From Candidatus Avelusimicrobium luingense (GTDB lineage: Bacteria > Elusimicrobiota > Elusimicrobia > Elusimicrobiales > Elusimicrobiaceae): a stretch of 64,000 bases of DNA. The translations under genes were made by a program, and so were the position numbers. Positions 56,205 to 63,578 of the stretch are shown in pieces. The notes beneath the pieces were generated by a model. That model was given only the letters and a program-made list of their open reading frames with translations, did not search any database and was not told the DNA's origin. Position 1 is the stretch's first letter; each line of letters begins with the position of its first letter. Where the stretch lies: assembly GCA_900315845.1 (NCBI GenBank), contig OOHK01000001.1, forward strand, positions 62,001 to 126,000, written 5' to 3'.

Positions 56205-56234
56205 AAAACCCCCGTCAAAAATGACGGGGGTTTT
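56205..56234. terminator. bidirectional terminator of adhE and the pilin gene
   Basis: Perfect 12-bp stem AAAACCCCCGTC / GACGGGGGTTTT (56205-56216 with 56223-56234). Confidence 0.88.
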
Positions 56235-56245
56235 GCTTTATGTTT

Positions 56246-56764
56246 TTATGAAGCCGTGTTACCCAATTGTTGCGTAAAATAATTACACAATTTTTGTCCG
56301 CGCGGGGTTTGACTGGCACAAGAAATAACAGAACCATCCGTCATGGAGAACTTGACTAAAAGATGATAGTTCGTATAACTGCTTGAGCATACGGCGGTCT
56401 CTTCCTTACACCAACGTAACCAAATTTCTGTTGGTACAGCAGCGGGGTTTGCCATTTGAAACCCAAATCCGCCGGCACAATTTACCAATTCACTATGGAC
56501 CGCCCCGGCGAGTGTACATGTTTTTGTCCAATCCACATCTAACAATTCGAAATCGCCGGTATAATCACCGTTTGCCATCTTATATATTTGTTCCGTTTTA
56601 ATAATATCCTGTATATTTTGGTAATGCGTCATAGCACGTGCTTTATCTACAGTAAATTGATACTTTGGCAACGCCACCGCCGCCAAAATGCCGATAATCA
56701 GCACAACCACTAATAATTCAATTAACGTGAAGCCACCCAAACGGTCCCATGCTTGTTTTTGCAT
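56246..56764 (-). CDS. type IV pilin / pseudopilin-like protein
   Basis: A 172-residue protein with leader MQKQAWDRLGG cut before FTLIELLVVVLIIGIL; helix end ALPKYQFTVDKARAMTHY. The core has IYKMANGDYTGDFELLDVDW. Six Cys in the variable part (KTCTLAG, VNCAGG, RWCKEE, AVCSSS, ISCASQ, KLCNYF) suggest disulfides. AGGAG before the ATG. Lone gene right behind the adhE terminator, opposite strand. Confidence 0.87.
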   Translation of the reverse strand: MQKQAWDRLGGFTLIELLVVVLIIGILAAVALPKYQFTVDKARAMTHYQNIQDIIKTEQIYKMANGDYTGDFELLDVDWTKTCTLAGAVHSELVNCAGGFGFQMANPAAVPTEIWLRWCKEETAVCSSSYTNYHLLVKFSMTDGSVISCASQTPRGQKLCNYFTQQLGNTAS

Positions 56765-56870
56765 AACAATACTCCTGCGTGTAATTTCACCCGACTGAAT
56801 AATTTAACAAAAAAAAGAAAAATAATGTCAACGGTCTTCCAAAAGACAAGCGTACTACTTTGCCCAAAAA

Positions 56871-56879
56871 TACTATAAT
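56871..56879 (+). promoter_or_regulatory. -10 box of the MerR-type regulator gene (leaderless)
   Basis: TAC-TATAAT (TATAAT 56874-56879), seven bases, ATG 56887; no Shine-Dalgarno sequence. Confidence 0.55.
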
Positions 56880-56886
56880 ACCTATT

Positions 56887-57228
56887 ATGGGACTGGAAGA
56901 ATTAGAACAACAAGATTATTTTTCTATCGGCGACGTTAAGCGTATTACCGGCGTGCCGGAGTACTCTGTGCGCTATTGGGAAAGTGAATTTGGACTCATC
57001 CGCCCCATCCGGCTGGAAAGCGGCCATCGGCGTTATACTAAAGAAGATGTTTATACGATTTTGAAAATCAAAGATTTAATTTATAAACATAAACTGACGT
57101 TGGAAGGCGCAAAAAAACAACTCAGCCACTATCATTTACCGGGCGCAAATGACGCAAAACGCCCCCGAACAGACACCAAACTTCTGACGGAAATTAAAGA
57201 AACGCTGGAAGATTTGCTTAAAGAATGA
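56887..57228 (+). CDS. MerR-family transcription regulator (small)
   Basis: A 113-residue protein. The winged helix-turn-helix is YFSIGDVKRITGVPEYSVRYWE...GHRRYTKEDVYTI (about 10-55), and a short coiled coil follows with no Cys for metal or thiol sensing. Proteins of this layout often lie near translation genes in Gram-negatives. ATG 56887 set by the leaderless promoter. Two proline tRNAs follow closely and may be co-transcribed. The target is unknown. Confidence 0.85.
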   Translation: MGLEELEQQDYFSIGDVKRITGVPEYSVRYWESEFGLIRPIRLESGHRRYTKEDVYTILKIKDLIYKHKLTLEGAKKQLSHYHLPGANDAKRPRTDTKLLTEIKETLEDLLKE

Positions 57229-57266
57229 TACAATATATAGGTAGCCGCGAAAACGGTTACCCGTTT

Positions 57267-57341
57267 CGGGGAGTGGCTCAGAGGTAGAGCGCTCGCTTGG
57301 GGTGCGAGAGATCGCGGGTTCGATTCCCGCCTTCCCGACCA
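57267..57341 (+). tRNA. tRNA-Pro (anticodon GGG)
   Basis: A 75-base cloverleaf with acceptor CGGGGAG / CTTCCCG, anticodon stem CTCGC/GCGAG with loop TTGGGGT (anticodon GGG), T arm GCGGG-TTCGATT-CCCGC, and encoded CCA. Confidence 0.95.
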
Positions 57342-57381
57342 TTTGACTAATTGATTTGCGCCGGTTTTCGGCGAATATTTA

Positions 57382-57457
57382 CGGGGCGTAGCGCAGATGG
57401 TAGCGCGCACGGTTCGGGACCGTGAGGTCGCTGGTTCAAATCCAGTCGCCCCGACCA
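57382..57457 (+). tRNA. tRNA-Pro (anticodon CGG)
   Basis: A 76-base cloverleaf with acceptor CGGGGCG / CGCCCCG, anticodon stem CACGG/CCGTG with loop TTCGGGA (anticodon CGG), T arm GCTGG-TTCAAAT-CCAGT, and encoded CCA. Forty bases after tRNA-Pro(GGG). Confidence 0.95.
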
Positions 57458-57460
57458 TTT

Positions 57461-57498
57461 ATAAAATAAAAGCCACCGCAAGGTGGTTTTTATTTTAT
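57461..57498 (+). terminator. terminator of the tRNA-Pro pair
   Basis: A 17-bp A/T-rich stem with a CCACC/GGTGG core (57461-57477 with 57482-57498), three bases after CCA. Confidence 0.8.
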
Positions 57499-57523
57499 AA
57501 CGTATATTAACTAATCGTTATAA
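57495..57523 (+). promoter_or_regulatory. operator-like inverted repeat before the metal permease
   Basis: TTATAACG - 13 bases - CGTTATAA (57495-57502 and 57516-57523), a perfect 8-bp repeat. The right arm overlaps TATAAG, a possible -10 box, about 15 bases before ATG 57538. A metal-sensing repressor site is inferred. Confidence 0.45.
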
Positions 57524-57537
57524 GAGAAATAGTGCTT

Positions 57538-58803
57538 ATGGAATTTATCAAAGAAATCGCCTACGTTATCTTTTCCATCTTCAATGCCATGTCAGTTTAT
57601 CTGTTACTTGGTTTTTTGTTTGCCGGCATATTACACGTACTCGTCCCGCAACATTTATTTTCAAAATATCTGTCTAAAAATAATTGGCTGTCCGTTTTAT
57701 ATGCTACCTTATTTGGCATTCCGCTCCCTTTATGCTCTTGCGGAGTCATTCCTACCGCTATGGCAATATACAGAGAAGGGGCTTCCAAAGGCGCCGTCGT
57801 ATCTTTTTTAATAGCCACGCCGCAAACCGGCATAGATTCTATCATCGCCACCTATTCTTTACTAGGGTTACCCTTTGCTATTATTCGCCCGATAGTAGCC
57901 CTGGTTACCGCTGTATTTGCGGGGCTCACAACCAGCATTTTTACCGCGAAGGACACTCCCCCCGCCTTACCTAAAAACTCCGCTATCTCCCAAGAAGTCA
58001 AACTTTCTTTTGCCCAGAAATTAAAACAAGTATTTCAGTATGGGTTTGTTGAAATGATGGAAGATATTGGCAAAATGCTTTTATTCGGGTTAATCATGGC
58101 AGGTTTAATCACTTATTTTGTTCCCGATGACTTTTTTATGATATTTGGGAATAATACGTTCCTTACCATGTTATTAGTCTTGCTGGTGGCAATTCCGATG
58201 TACGTTTGCGCAACAGGATCTATCCCCATAGCCATAGCGTTAATGATGAAAGGAATGAGCCCGGGCACCGCCCTTGTTTTATTGATGGCCGGCCCGGCAG
58301 CCAACATGGCTTCTATGTTAGTTATAGGTAAAGTATTAGGGAGAAAAACATTTGTATTATATTTAATTACACTTATTATCGGTGCCATCGGCTCGGGGTT
58401 AATTATTGACAATTTTTTACCGGCCAGTTGGTTTGATGTTTCCAATTTTAACACCATGGCACATCATAGCGGACATTTCTATTATTTTAAGGTGATTTGT
58501 TCGTGTATATTGCTCCTTCTTTTTGTGAACGCTACTTGGTTTCACAAACATAATCATGAACATGAGCAAGAAACTATTTCTCATACGCCGCAAGGAGAGA
58601 CTTGTTCTTTTAAAATCGGCGGGATGAGATGCAATCACTGCAAGAACACGGCTACTAAAGCCATTCAACATCTTGCCTCTGTCCAAGAAGTGACAGTAGA
58701 TTTAAGCAGTGAAACGGCCCATGTTACCGGAAATCCAACCGACGAAGAAATTAAATCTGCCGTAGAAGCGGTAGGCTTTGAATTTAAGGGAAGAATATCC
58801 TAA
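57538..58803 (+). CDS. permease with C-terminal heavy-metal-associated domain
   Basis: A 421-residue protein. Residues 1-330 are a membrane permease of the ArsP/DUF318 type (about eight helices, with the LPLCSCGVIPTAMAIYREGASKGA motif given in part, ATPQTGIDS, and the second-half CATGSIPIA). A His-rich linker HKHNHEHEQE follows, then an HMA domain (about 357-421) with the metal-binding MRCNHC. The layout fits the SO_0444-type Cu/Zn efflux transporters. Start ATG 57538. It overlaps the convergent tag gene by four bases. Confidence 0.82.
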   Translation: MEFIKEIAYVIFSIFNAMSVYLLLGFLFAGILHVLVPQHLFSKYLSKNNWLSVLYATLFGIPLPLCSCGVIPTAMAIYREGASKGAVVSFLIATPQTGIDSIIATYSLLGLPFAIIRPIVALVTAVFAGLTTSIFTAKDTPPALPKNSAISQEVKLSFAQKLKQVFQYGFVEMMEDIGKMLLFGLIMAGLITYFVPDDFFMIFGNNTFLTMLLVLLVAIPMYVCATGSIPIAIALMMKGMSPGTALVLLMAGPAANMASMLVIGKVLGRKTFVLYLITLIIGAIGSGLIIDNFLPASWFDVSNFNTMAHHSGHFYYFKVICSCILLLLFVNATWFHKHNHEHEQETISHTPQGETCSFKIGGMRCNHCKNTATKAIQHLASVQEVTVDLSSETAHVTGNPTDEEIKSAVEAVGFEFKGRIS

Positions 58804-59405
58804 AACATTTCATGATCGCGCGGTTTTTGAATGGTAGGATAGCGCGTATTGATTTGCTTAAAAAGCGGACAATCTTGGCTGTGGTCGTTAATGATACCGC
58901 ATGCTTGCAAGTGGGAATAAACTGTCGTCGGCCCCAAAAACGTAAAACCGCGTTTTTTTAAGTCTGTACTGATACGGGCGGATAACCCGTTTGCCGCGGG
59001 AACTTTGCCACGCGCGTGGCCTGTATAGAGAATCGTTTTTCCGTTCGTATAACTCCAAAGGAATTTGCTAAACGAGCCAAACTCTTTTCGCACTTGCAAA
59101 AAGGCCCGGGCGTTTTGGATAACGGCTTTGATTTTCCGCTCGGATTTAATCATATCCGGCACGCGTAAAATACGCCGGATATCTTTGGAAGTATATTGAG
59201 CCACTTTATTAAAATCAAAGCCCTCAAAACAGCAGTGGAAAACGGCACGTTTTTTAAGCATTAACTGCCACGACAATCCACATTGCATTACTTCCAGCAT
59301 TAAAAACTCAAACTGTTTTTTGTCGTCGTGGAGTGGACGCCCCCACTCGGTATTGTGGTAAATTTCATCGGCTTGTGTTTTCCACCAACTGTTACAATAA
59401 CCCAT
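58800..59405 (-). CDS. tag: DNA-3-methyladenine glycosylase I
   Basis: A 201-residue base-excision repair enzyme removing 3-methyladenine. The zinc-snap ligands are in place: C4, H17 (YHNTEWG), and the C-terminal HSQDC pair. EVMQCGLSWQ and FLGPTTVYSHLQACGIINDH are family blocks (the latter in part). It starts 4 bases after the hydrolase stop with no ribosome binding site of its own, so translation is probably coupled. Confidence 0.94.
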   Translation of the reverse strand: MGYCNSWWKTQADEIYHNTEWGRPLHDDKKQFEFLMLEVMQCGLSWQLMLKKRAVFHCCFEGFDFNKVAQYTSKDIRRILRVPDMIKSERKIKAVIQNARAFLQVRKEFGSFSKFLWSYTNGKTILYTGHARGKVPAANGLSARISTDLKKRGFTFLGPTTVYSHLQACGIINDHSQDCPLFKQINTRYPTIQKPRDHEMF

Positions 59406-59409
59406 ATAA

Positions 59410-60258
59410 TTAGTTGTATGACTTGTTCTTTGTGGCGGTTAATTGCTCGGCAAAAAAGTCGGCCACAATTTTATCTACTTCGGCTTCGTGCTTGGTAGCG
59501 TTGTGGTCTATACCGTGTAAGGTTTCCAACTGTGCATTTTTATAAAAATCCAAAAAACGTACCCCGTATTTATAAGGGACTAATTGGTCATCTTCACTAT
59601 GCACGATAAGCACCGGGCCTGTATAGCGAGCGGCAGTTTCGTAAATCGGCAAATCTTGCGTCGTTTCCAAAAAGGAACGCCCCACTTTTAAGCCGTTTCC
59701 TAATGTAATATATTCCGGCACATTTTTAGGGTCGTACCTCACCCCAAACAAATCGCCTTTAGATGTATCGTCCGGCAATTCCCCCGCCGGAGCCATCAGC
59801 GCAATCGCTTTGATTTTCTGTTCGCCAAGTTCGGCGGCTAACATACTCGTTACCACGCCACCCATAGAGTGTCCCACCATAGATACAGACGACACTTGTG
59901 GCAATTCACTCGCATACGCATACACTTTGCGTGCATCTTCCAATTCGTTCAAAACGGTCATATCCAAAAAAGAGCCGTCGCTTTTCCCATGTCCGTTAAA
60001 ATCAAACATAAGCGTACCGATACCGCGCGCGCGAAGTTGCTCGGCCAGTTCAGTCAGTAAATACATTTCTTTACTAGCATTAAAACCATGCAAAATAATG
60101 ACCAGCGGATATGTTTTTTGTTGATGGTTGGGGGCTTCTAATACAGCGGCCAATTTACCGTTGGCTCCCGGCAACGTCATTTCTTGGCGGGCTTGCGCCG
60201 TAGCGCATCCGGTTAAACCTACACACGCGGCGATTACCGCAAATAATAATTTGCGCAT
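59410..60258 (-). CDS. alpha/beta-hydrolase lipoprotein (esterase-like)
   Basis: A 282-residue protein with lipoprotein signal LTGC (Cys18). Alpha/beta-hydrolase fold: oxyanion HGFNASKE, nucleophile Ser in VGHSMGG, catalytic Asp in HSEDDQLV and His in HGIDHNA. The layout resembles cinnamoyl/feruloyl esterases, some of which free plant phenolics; the substrate is not certain. AAGGAG before the ATG. Shares its mRNA with tag. Confidence 0.8.
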   Translation of the reverse strand: MRKLLFAVIAACVGLTGCATAQARQEMTLPGANGKLAAVLEAPNHQQKTYPLVIILHGFNASKEMYLLTELAEQLRARGIGTLMFDFNGHGKSDGSFLDMTVLNELEDARKVYAYASELPQVSSVSMVGHSMGGVVTSMLAAELGEQKIKAIALMAPAGELPDDTSKGDLFGVRYDPKNVPEYITLGNGLKVGRSFLETTQDLPIYETAARYTGPVLIVHSEDDQLVPYKYGVRFLDFYKNAQLETLHGIDHNATKHEAEVDKIVADFFAEQLTATKNKSYN

Positions 60259-60294
60259 TATTTTCTCCTTAAGGCGAATATACTCTTGATTTTG

Positions 60295-60308
60295 ATAACG
60301 TTATTATA
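60295..60308 (-). promoter_or_regulatory. promoter of the hydrolase-tag operon with palindrome
   Basis: TATAAT on the minus strand (60303-60308) abuts the palindrome ATAACGTTAT (60295-60304), which would cover the transcription start. Confidence 0.5.
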
Positions 60309-60372
60309 CTAAAACCCGATAGAATTTGTTTTTTTGAAATGCGCTTGGGATATCACCACATCAGGGTTTAAA

Positions 60373-60437
60373 GTCCTAGTCCTATATGGGCCTTTTGGCC
60401 CTTGTGGTATATCTTATAAAAATCAGACAATATAATT
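60373..60437 (+). promoter_or_regulatory. protease-type promoter element before the 402-residue protease
   Basis: Direct repeat GTCCTA-GTCCTA (60373-60384), then the perfect palindrome GGGCC-TTTT-GGCCC (60388-60401). GACAAT (60426-60431) lies 37 bases after the element start and six bases before the ATG; TATAAT at 60431-60436 is closer to consensus but too near the start codon. Confidence 0.55.
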
Positions 60438-61646
60438 ATGAAACGAATTTACATGATTGCGACTATCTTATTGTTGGGGGTTTTCCATGTTGCCGCCCAG
60501 GTTCCCTCTGAAACCGTAAAAGCCGGGGAACAAATATATAAGGCAGTTACTTCTTATCAATTACCCCTTCTTCAGAAAAATCTGTTGGGAGATTGGTACA
60601 ATCTACCGGGAGGAATAGAGTACGTTCCTGTTTCGTTATCTATTCCGACACCGCAGGAAATACAACTGCGTTTTAACCCGGAGAACGCCAATCCGAACAG
60701 TAGTGATTTATGGCGCATCCCCTTAAGCAAACAAATTAAGTTAGCCAGTTTAACACAAGTTCCCGGAAATATCAGTCACATAATTTCCCCCTCCTTGACA
60801 CGAATTTATTTACCAAACCATCAGAAACTTCTTGCCAACGGATTCATTCTCCATTACGCCGATACCAACTGGGTGGCGTTATCCTTTCACGTCGGCGGAA
60901 AAGAAGGAAATGAACGTATTGTCAAATTGCGGTTGAAAGATAATACAGAAGTAAGTTTTGTAGGAATGGTAGAAAAAGCGGGCAATTCCGGTTATCACGA
61001 AGCCGATATTTCACTGATTCGCATTCCGGAACAATGGCAAGATCAAGTAATTGCATTAGATGTTATCCCATTGCATACGAACGCCCCGTTATATTCCTTT
61101 GGCTTTGTAGCACCGGAAAGTCAACATGACGATTTTATTCCTATACAACGGCATTTACTTGCCAAAGACGGTCTTACGTTACACATGACACATGCGCTTC
61201 CCGGAGCATCCCCAACCGAGCCGTTAGGGTTGAGCGGATATTGCGGCTCACCCATAGTACAAGAAATAAACGGGAAAATCGGCGTCGTAGGTATTTTTGC
61301 CGGGTTGGTTGATCCTGTCGCCGCCCAACAACTTCCGGTCAGTTACGCCATTGACCTAAATGACGTGTTACCGGTTATTGTCTATGATAATACGACGTTA
61401 CGAAATGTTAATTTTTTAGGAAAAACCATTACTCAAATTCCCTATACGGTTCGCTTGGAAGACATGACGTTAATGCGGGACGGCAAGGCCTTATTTACAC
61501 GCGATTTGCATCATTTTCCCTATCGGTTCTCGCATGAAGAAACAGAGCGTGCCTTTATAGGTGCGGAATTTCACAGCAACGATATAGTTATCTTTAAATT
61601 TCGCGGGCGAAACGGTTCCTACGAAATAGAATATACTATCCCGTAG
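60438..61646 (+). CDS. exported chymotrypsin-fold cysteine protease (divergent member)
   Basis: A 402-residue protein. Signal peptide 1-21 (ending VAAQ), N-terminal part to about 130, protease core with H151 (ALSFHVGG), D190 (HEADISLIRI) and C269 in LSGYCGSPIV, then IGVVGIFAG. The C-terminal accessory domain is about 300-402. His-Asp and His-Cys spacings (39 and 118) match the paralogues (38-44 and 111-115), but surrounding residues differ more, so this is the least certain member. Same promoter element as the others. Confidence 0.72.
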   Translation: MKRIYMIATILLLGVFHVAAQVPSETVKAGEQIYKAVTSYQLPLLQKNLLGDWYNLPGGIEYVPVSLSIPTPQEIQLRFNPENANPNSSDLWRIPLSKQIKLASLTQVPGNISHIISPSLTRIYLPNHQKLLANGFILHYADTNWVALSFHVGGKEGNERIVKLRLKDNTEVSFVGMVEKAGNSGYHEADISLIRIPEQWQDQVIALDVIPLHTNAPLYSFGFVAPESQHDDFIPIQRHLLAKDGLTLHMTHALPGASPTEPLGLSGYCGSPIVQEINGKIGVVGIFAGLVDPVAAQQLPVSYAIDLNDVLPVIVYDNTTLRNVNFLGKTITQIPYTVRLEDMTLMRDGKALFTRDLHHFPYRFSHEETERAFIGAEFHSNDIVIFKFRGRNGSYEIEYTIP

Positions 61647-61653
61647 AATATTT

Positions 61654-62613
61654 CTATTCGGTTTGCGCTAACCGTGTAAACAAATCTTTTTGCTCGCGCG
61701 TCATAGTGCGCGGAATATCTATCGTCAGCGTAACATACAAACTGCCTTTTGCGCTTAACCCTTTGCCGCTTAATTTCAGTTTTTTACCGCTATGCGTTCC
61801 GGCCGGAACTTTCACTTTGATAGGGCCGTCCAACGTCGGTACAAAAATGGTGCCGCCCAGTGCTGCCGTCCACGGCATAACAGTAACGGGAATATACAAA
61901 TCTTCCCCTTCCAAACGGTACATCGCATGCGGCCGAATTTTAACAATTAAATACAAATCGCCTTGTCCGTTTCGGGTTGGATTGCCCATCCCTTTCAGTT
62001 TAATTTTTTTCCCTTCGCTGACTCCGGCAGGCAACTTAACGGTAACCGTACGTCCGCTGGGAAGTGTCATCTGCATATTGCCGCCGCGGTGAGCATCTTC
62101 CAAATTAAGCGCCAGTTCGGCTTCTACATCGCCGGCCGATTGGCCCGAAGCGGTGCTGCGTCCGAAATTATTTCCAAACCCGCCAAAGCCGCCCATACCA
62201 CCAAAAATACTTTGAAAGAAATCACTAAAATCTCCGCCGGAAAATCCACCGGAAAAATGCGACGATCCGTTTTGAAACCCGCCAAACCCTTGTCCGCCGT
62301 TATACGTATATTGTTGATAATTCTGATACGGGTTAGCCCCACCGCGCGGACGGGACGTGCCGCCCCCGCGAGCGTAATTTTGGTATCCTTCTTCGCCGAC
62401 TTGATCGTAAATAGTACGTTTTTGTTTATCGGACAAAACAGTATAGGCCTCGTTGAGATCTTTGAATTTTTCCGTCCAGGTGGCTTTTTCGTTTTCCGGG
62501 TGCATATCCGGATGATATTTGCGTGCCATAGACTTAAATGCCTTTTTGATTTCGGCATCAGAAGCGTTTTTATTAACACCTAAAATTTTGTAGTAATCTT
62601 TATAAGCTGCCAT
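61654..62613 (-). CDS. DnaJ-type chaperone without zinc finger (CbpA-like)
   Basis: A 319-residue Hsp40. J domain 1-72 with HPD (KYHPDMHPE), a Gly/Phe/Asn/Gln-rich linker (about 90-170) and two C-terminal beta-barrel substrate domains (about 175-310); the CxxCxGxG zinc repeats of DnaJ are absent. It stimulates DnaK and holds unfolded clients. ATG 62613 is chosen for the G-rich site 8 bases upstream and direct entry into AAYKDYYKILGV. No dnaK or grpE is near. Confidence 0.9.
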   Translation of the reverse strand: MAAYKDYYKILGVNKNASDAEIKKAFKSMARKYHPDMHPENEKATWTEKFKDLNEAYTVLSDKQKRTIYDQVGEEGYQNYARGGGTSRPRGGANPYQNYQQYTYNGGQGFGGFQNGSSHFSGGFSGGDFSDFFQSIFGGMGGFGGFGNNFGRSTASGQSAGDVEAELALNLEDAHRGGNMQMTLPSGRTVTVKLPAGVSEGKKIKLKGMGNPTRNGQGDLYLIVKIRPHAMYRLEGEDLYIPVTVMPWTAALGGTIFVPTLDGPIKVKVPAGTHSGKKLKLSGKGLSAKGSLYVTLTIDIPRTMTREQKDLFTRLAQTE

Positions 62614-62714
62614 ATAGTTTCCCCCCTTAACTGATACCATTATATAATTTTATTTGTTAATCTAAAAAAATAAAAATTATTAAAAAAGAGATTTACAAAA
62701 CAAAAATGATTTAC

Positions 62715-62720
62715 TATAAT
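62715..62720 (+). promoter_or_regulatory. -10 box of tRNA-Asn
   Basis: TATAAT, 27 bases before the mature tRNA 5' end. Confidence 0.5.
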
Positions 62721-62747
62721 AATTATGTAGTCAGAAAAACAATTTAT

Positions 62748-62822
62748 TCCCCGATAGCTCAATGGTGGAGCGACCGGCTGTTAACCGGTAGGTTGTAGGT
62801 TCGAGTCCTACTCGGGGAGCCA
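62748..62822 (+). tRNA. tRNA-Asn (anticodon GTT)
   Basis: A 75-base cloverleaf: acceptor TCCCCGA / TCGGGGA, anticodon stem ACCGG/CCGGT with loop CTGTTAA (anticodon GTT), T arm GTAGG-TTCGAGT-CCTAC, discriminator G and encoded CCA. Confidence 0.96.
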
Positions 62823-62824
62823 TT

Positions 62825-62857
62825 AAAAAACCATCCGCATTTTGCGGATGGTTTTTT
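62825..62857. terminator. terminator of tRNA-Asn, also facing the pilin gene
   Basis: Perfect 15-bp stem (62825-62839 with 62843-62857), A-run before and T-run after, so it can work on both strands. Confidence 0.9.
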
Positions 62858-62887
62858 GTTTTCAAATCTTTACTATTTTTATACCGC

Positions 62888-63430
62888 TTACAACCGATAG
62901 ACGTGACAATGTCCGTGAGACGGCAAACAACTTGTTCCCGAATAATCGGACACTTTCGTGCCGCCCATTTGGGCGCACAGTTTGGTATATTTACTTTGCA
63001 TATCCGAAGAAAACGAATAACAAGACCGCGGACCAAAAGAAGAATAATGGCTATGTTGGAAAAACCGCGCATATCCGTTATTCAGTGTTTGCGTGTTAGC
63101 ACAAACAGCCGACCCGTCTATGTCTATATCTAACGTGCACTTTCCCCATGGATACGTACAGGTTGTTTTATCAGCCGACAATGTACATCCCGTCGGTTCC
63201 ACCGGCAAGGCTTCAAAATCTTCGGTATATTCTCCGTTGGCCATATAATAGACTTCTTCCGCTTCCGCAATAGCATCCGTCGTAGCCATCAGCGTAGAGA
63301 AACGGCTTTTCATAACCGCCTTTTCATATTGCGGTAAAGCCACGCTAGCCAAAATGCCGATAATTAAAACAACCACTAATAATTCAATCAGTGTAAATCC
63401 GCCCAAACAATTTGACATTTGTTTTTTCAT
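62888..63430 (-). CDS. type IV pilin / pseudopilin-like protein
   Basis: A 180-residue protein with leader MKKQMSNCLGG cut before FTLIELLVVVLIIGIL; helix end ALPQYEKAVMKSRFSTL; core VYYMANGEYTEDFEALPVEP. Cys-rich variable part (TGCTLS, TTCTYPW, GKCTLD, AVCANT, RSCYSF, LCAQMGG, TSCLPS, GHCHV). AAGGAG 6 bases before ATG 63430. Lone gene behind the tRNA-Asn terminator. Confidence 0.87.
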   Translation of the reverse strand: MKKQMSNCLGGFTLIELLVVVLIIGILASVALPQYEKAVMKSRFSTLMATTDAIAEAEEVYYMANGEYTEDFEALPVEPTGCTLSADKTTCTYPWGKCTLDIDIDGSAVCANTQTLNNGYARFFQHSHYSSFGPRSCYSFSSDMQSKYTKLCAQMGGTKVSDYSGTSCLPSHGHCHVYRL

Positions 63431-63517
63431 TTTTGCTCCTTTTTTGTCAACGCATTTCAATAAATAAATATAGCAAAAAACCCATGTCAAGTAAAATTTT
63501 TCCCAAATACCGTTCAT

Positions 63518-63561
63518 AAAATCTGCCCTGTATTATGTTACTTCACATAATACAGGGCAGA
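63518..63561 (-). terminator. terminator of the edge lipoprotein gene
   Basis: Perfect 17-bp stem (63522-63538 with 63545-63561), six-base loop, then four T on the minus strand. Confidence 0.8.
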
Positions 63562-63578
63562 AATAGGCTTACTTATTA

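Noticed and set aside
56860-56886. TTG start extending the MerR-type protein by nine residues
   Set aside because: The extension covers the -10 box; ATG 56887 fits the leaderless pattern.
60431-60436. TATAAT as the true -10 box of the 402-residue protease
   Set aside because: It ends one base before the ATG, so transcription would start inside the gene; GACAAT at 60426 suits the spacing of the paralogues better. Not fully excluded: the next in-frame ATG is at 60453.
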